Assembly: GCA_002455425.1 (NCBI GenBank)
Contig: DKKT01000068.1
Span: forward strand, 1 to 5,619
Direction: 5' to 3'
Length of the DNA: 5,619 bases
From: Chthonomonas sp. UBA6659
GTDB taxonomy: Bacteria > Armatimonadota > Fimbriimonadia > Fimbriimonadales > Fimbriimonadaceae
Position numbers and translations under genes: made by a program. Numbering within the stretch: position 1 is the stretch's first letter; every line of letters starts with the position of its first letter. Shown here piece by piece: positions 5,471-5,619 of this stretch. Under the pieces are notes generated by a model. It saw only the letters and a list, made by a program, of their open reading frames with translations, was not told where the DNA came from and searched no databases.

Positions 5471-5619
5471 GATTGTAAGCCCTCGGCCAATTAGTATCGC
5501 TCAGCTTTGACATTACTGCCTTTACACATGCGACCTATCACCTAGTGATCTTCTAGGGGCCTTACTCTGTTGATGGGATATCTAATCTTGGGGTGCGCTT
5601 GGCGCTTAGATGCTTTCAG
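5471..5619 (-). rRNA. rrl: 23S ribosomal RNA, 3' end (partial)
   Basis: The minus strand begins at the right edge with CTGAAAGCATCTAAGC, the conserved domain VI sequence near E. coli position 2755. It continues through the GATAGGTCGCATGTGTAA region to GATACTAATTGGCCGAGGGC, the conserved 3' terminal block. Roughly the last 149 nt are present; the 3' end near 5471 is estimated by alignment to the E. coli terminus and could be off by a few nt. The rest of the gene lies outside the window. The sarcin-ricin loop is upstream and not included. Confidence 0.95.

Overview
This is a bacterial chromosomal segment, GC-rich by eye, in which every supported gene lies on the minus strand. Read in the direction of transcription (right to left) it holds the 3' end of a 23S rRNA, a short spacer without tRNA, a complete 5S rRNA, and a GC-rich hairpin terminator. 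A tightly packed run of six protein genes follows: a small exported beta-rich protein, a small exported OB-fold-like protein, a fused SecDF preprotein translocase subunit, FabG, an unrecognised exported protein, and an AhpD/carboxymuconolactone-decarboxylase-like protein cut off by the left edge.

The lineage cannot be fixed from the sequence alone. The 23S and 5S sequences are clearly bacterial, and the 23S 3' end resembles Gram-positive/Terrabacteria-type 23S more than Proteobacteria. SecD and SecF are fused, AGGAG-type ribosome binding sites are used, and GTG and TTG starts occur beside ATG. A deep-branching Terrabacteria-like group such as Armatimonadota would fit, but this is a low-confidence inference.

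Layout: 5471-5619 is the 23S 3' end; 5393-5470 the internal spacer; 5271-5392 the 5S rRNA; 5236-5259 the terminator hairpin. The first protein gene starts only 21 nt after the hairpin. The protein genes then follow with gaps of 8 nt, 69 nt, a 4-nt overlap, 25 nt and 2 nt. The one roomy gap, 4299-4367 upstream of secDF, holds a 12-bp inverted repeat that overlaps the secDF ribosome binding site, plus a possible -10 box. No stretch longer than 300 bases lacks a gene.

Functionally, SecDF uses the proton gradient to help pull Sec substrates across the cytoplasmic membrane. Three neighbours (the genes ending at 4751, 4368 and 300) have Sec-type signal peptides, so they are probably its clients; whether any is a functional partner is unknown. 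FabG (fatty-acid elongation) and the CMD/AhpD-like protein (thiol redox or related chemistry) are cytoplasmic and share the apparent transcription unit. I saw no mobile element, CRISPR array, tRNA or defence gene. The window reads as ordinary core genome with a few points of regulatory and domain-level interest, not as a clear new system.
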